A DNA stretch of 6,609 nt, from assembly GCA_021828225.1 (NCBI GenBank), contig JAKASH010000168.1:1-6609 (forward strand), read 5' to 3'. The stretch's first letter is position 1, and each line of letters starts with the position of its first letter. The position numbers and the translations under genes were made by a program. Positions 4,949 to 6,609 of the stretch are shown here, in pieces. The notes beneath the pieces were generated by a model that saw only the letters and a list, made by a program, of their open reading frames with translations, had not been told where the DNA came from and made no database searches. This stretch comes from Acidobacteriota bacterium. Its GTDB lineage: Bacteria; Acidobacteriota; Terriglobia; UBA7540.

Positions 4949-6469
4949 TCACGAGTGCGAAATGGTTGAGGGCGAAGCGTTCTGAACCGGGGGAGGGACT
5001 TCCGAGATGGGAGCCACCTCGTGGTGCGTGAACGAGCGGAGCGAGAAAACCTCGCGCACAGAACGCCGGTTGTCCCAGATGAGTTTCAGCCAGGCTCTGG
5101 CGGTCATCTGGCGGAAATAGATCCCGCGGAAAGCCAGGGTCGCGAACACGTAGATCAGTTTGGAAACAAACCGCATTTCCTTCATACGGCTAACTCGCCT
5201 GAACACTCCTTCGGGGCTGTAGGCCATTCCCCACGCGGTGCGGACTTCGCTTTCGAGCTGGGCGGGCGTCATGTGTTTGGGAGTGAAGGCTGCGCCGTAA
5301 GGACGATAGTTCAGCCAGTGGCGCTCCTCAAGGCGTCCCTGATCATGCAGAGACTTGTAAAGCGGAGTTCCGGGCAACGGCGTGAGCTGGCTGAAAACGG
5401 GAAAGAAACCCGGCGGCCAGTTGCGCACCACGTCCCATGTCTTGCCCGCCACGCCGGGACGGTCGCCGTCAATGCCCATGATGAAGGCGGTCACGCAGTA
5501 GATGCCGCGGCGCTGGAGCTGGCCAATGATCTGGCCGTACTCCTCAGGCTTGTTGAAGGTTTTGCTCACTTCCTTCAGGCTTTCCGGCAACACCGACTCC
5601 AGCCCGATGAACACGCAGAGGCACTGGGATTCTTTCAGCAGATCAAGCAATTCCTGATCTCGCAAAAGGTTCATTGAGATCTGGGCGACCCAGGGAATCC
5701 GGACATCCGCCTCGATCATTGCGCGCATCAGGGATTTGGCGCGGCGGGGATTGATGGCGAAATTGTCGTCGACAAAGAAAACCAGCGTGCGGCCCAGACT
5801 CTTCAGCAACTTGAGTTCTGCGATCACGTTTTCGTTGGTGCGAAAGCGGATCTTCTCGCCGAAAAACGGGCTGACCGTGCAGAAATCGCACCGGTAGGGA
5901 CAGCCGCGACCCGTTTCGACCGGCGAAATGCTGACGTCGAAACGTTCCCAGCCGAACGCCCTCAAAGCGTTGGAGGCCCATCGCGGAAGTACCCTGAACT
6001 GCCGGAAATCGGTTTGCTCCCACGGAATGCGAGGGTAGTTTTCAAGGCTGGGTTTTTCGCAGGAGCGGTAGATGGGTTGCAGTTTGTCCGCCTCAAAATC
6101 GGCCAGCATCTTCGGCCACAAATCGTCGGCCTCGCCGCAGGCGACGCTGTTGGCGTGATCGAGAGCCTCTTCCGGCTCCTCGGTTACGTGTGGTCCTCCC
6201 ATGACGACGGGAACGCCCAGGGCGCGGATGCTGTCGGCAACTGCATAGGAGCGGTGAATGGTTCGGGTCATGCCGCCGATGCCGACCAGGTCGAACTTCT
6301 CACGGCGGACGTATTCAGATAGCTCTTCGGGGTCCATGCGGACCACGTTGCCGTCGAGGGTTGTGACGGTATGCCCGGGTGGAGTCAGTGATTTGAGGAC
6401 ATATGGCCACAGCGTTGGCATGTAACTGTGGGTGATGCGATTGTCAGGGACATAAAAAAGTACACGCAA
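4949..6469 (-). CDS. B12-binding-domain radical SAM protein, substrate unknown
   Basis: This is a 506-residue enzyme. Residues 1-125 form a cobalamin-binding Rossmann-type domain: RVLFYVPDN, then FDLVGIGGMTRT, then VVMGGPHVTEEPEEAL. The radical SAM core (about 180-400) carries the 4Fe-4S ligands Cys190, Cys194 and Cys197 in CPYRCDFC. Other core motifs are FFVDDNFAIN, FIGLES (about 287-292) and TPLPGTPLY. The C-terminal part (about 400-480) resembles the DUF4070-type tail of this class and contains a hydrophobic amphipathic stretch (KLIYVFATLAFRGIYF) that may contact membrane. The tail is rich in Pro and Ser. Relatives include hopanoid methylases, BchE and phosphonate methylases, so methylation or C-C bond chemistry on an unreactive carbon is likely, but the substrate cannot be named. 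The start is TTG at 6469: GGAGG lies 6 nt upstream, whereas the longer TTG at 6529 overlaps the -10 box. No neighbouring gene reveals a pathway. Confidence 0.9.
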   Translation of the reverse strand: MRVLFYVPDNRITHSYMPTLWPYVLKSLTPPGHTVTTLDGNVVRMDPEELSEYVRREKFDLVGIGGMTRTIHRSYAVADSIRALGVPVVMGGPHVTEEPEEALDHANSVACGEADDLWPKMLADFEADKLQPIYRSCEKPSLENYPRIPWEQTDFRQFRVLPRWASNALRAFGWERFDVSISPVETGRGCPYRCDFCTVSPFFGEKIRFRTNENVIAELKLLKSLGRTLVFFVDDNFAINPRRAKSLMRAMIEADVRIPWVAQISMNLLRDQELLDLLKESQCLCVFIGLESVLPESLKEVSKTFNKPEEYGQIIGQLQRRGIYCVTAFIMGIDGDRPGVAGKTWDVVRNWPPGFFPVFSQLTPLPGTPLYKSLHDQGRLEERHWLNYRPYGAAFTPKHMTPAQLESEVRTAWGMAYSPEGVFRRVSRMKEMRFVSKLIYVFATLAFRGIYFRQMTARAWLKLIWDNRRSVREVFSLRSFTHHEVAPISEVPPPVQNASPSTISHS

Positions 6470-6475
6470 CGGCAG

Positions 6476-6480
6476 CCTCC
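6476..6480 (-). promoter_or_regulatory. Ribosome binding site deciding a TTG start
   Basis: GGAGG on the minus strand is followed by CTGCCG and TTG 6469. The protein then begins (M)RVLFYVPDN, the expected first strand of the B12-binding domain, with no extra N-terminal residues. Confidence 0.75.
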
Positions 6481-6528
6481 ATCTTGAATGGATTCTTGAA
6501 GTATGAAAGAGCCGGCCCCAAGACGTCA

Positions 6529-6558
6529 ATCGTACGCCTGCGTCTTGAGTAAAGTCAA
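6529..6558 (-). promoter_or_regulatory. Sigma70-like promoter of the radical SAM gene
   Basis: On the minus strand TTGACT (6553-6558) and TACGAT (6529-6534) are 18 nt apart. Transcription should begin near 6522 and leave a leader of about 52 nt before TTG 6469. Both hexamers are identical to those of the promoter at 3885-3912. Confidence 0.6.
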
Positions 6559-6580
6559 AGGATGTATCCGTTTATCTGAT

Positions 6581-6598
6581 GTGTGACTTTTTTCACAC
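6581..6598. promoter_or_regulatory. CRP/FNR-family operator, TGTGA-N6-TCACA
   Basis: GTGTGA (6581-6586) and TCACAC (6593-6598) form a perfect 6-bp inverted repeat with a 6-nt spacer. They contain the exact CRP consensus halves TGTGA and TCACA at the correct spacing. Its centre is about 67 nt upstream of the predicted start of transcription of the radical SAM gene, within the range used by class I activators. The site could also serve a divergent gene beyond the window edge. Confidence 0.6.
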
Positions 6599-6609
6599 TA
6601 GCTCGGAAA

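Noticed and set aside
5021..5677. 218-residue plus-strand ORF opposite the radical SAM gene
   Set aside because: It is antisense to the radical SAM core and C-terminal part, rich in His and Arg as shadows in this base composition usually are, and has no motif.
6470..6529. 20-residue N-terminal extension of the radical SAM protein to TTG 6529
   Set aside because: That TTG overlaps the -10 box and lacks a ribosome binding site. TTG 6469 has GGAGG at 6 nt and starts exactly at the first strand of the domain.

Overview
This 6.6 kb window comes from a bacterial chromosome of moderately high G+C. I infer a soil-type Acidobacteriota genome. The reasons are the family types seen together: a secreted GH27 galactosidase, a LolA-like/TlpA-type fusion, a lone degenerate receiver protein that resembles acidobacterial proteins as I remember them, and hairpin-type intergenic repeats. 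No rRNA, tRNA, CRISPR array or transposase gene is visible, so the taxonomic call is an inference.

Layout, left to right. (1) The last codons of an upstream plus-strand gene, closely followed by an NTF2/SnoaL-like protein (69-491, +). (2) A minus-strand block read from right to left: a TlpA-type thioredoxin with a LolA-like N-terminal domain (2273-3505), a 120-bp inverted-repeat element of REPIN/MITE type (2138-2257), a secreted GH27 alpha-galactosidase (815-1999) and a small CHCC zinc-finger-like protein (545-748). (3) A long divergent intergenic region (3506-4289) without a convincing gene. It holds three hairpins, one of them a perfect 24-bp palindrome, a sigma70-like promoter and an orphan perfect Shine-Dalgarno sequence. 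(4) A plus-strand stand-alone receiver-domain protein (4290-4718) that lacks both the phosphoacceptor Asp and the conserved Lys. (5) Convergent to it, a B12-binding radical SAM enzyme (4949-6469, -). A sigma70-like promoter lies upstream of it, and upstream of that is a perfect TGTGA-N6-TCACA site of the CRP family.

Five starts were chosen from ribosome binding sites: four GGAGG-type sites and one AAGGG. In four of them (TlpA fusion, galactosidase, receiver, radical SAM) the longest open frame clearly overextends the protein; for the small zinc protein an upstream TTG stays possible. The radical SAM case is the clearest, because the longest-frame TTG would lie inside the -10 box.

The genes do not form one obvious pathway. 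The galactosidase and the TlpA-type protein are both predicted to be exported and may share a transcript across the repeat element. The radical SAM gene appears to be its own regulated unit, probably under catabolite or another CRP/FNR-family control. The most distinctive items are the degenerate receiver with its roughly 370-nt leader, the CRP-like control of an uncharacterised B12-radical SAM enzyme, and the REPIN-like doublet.
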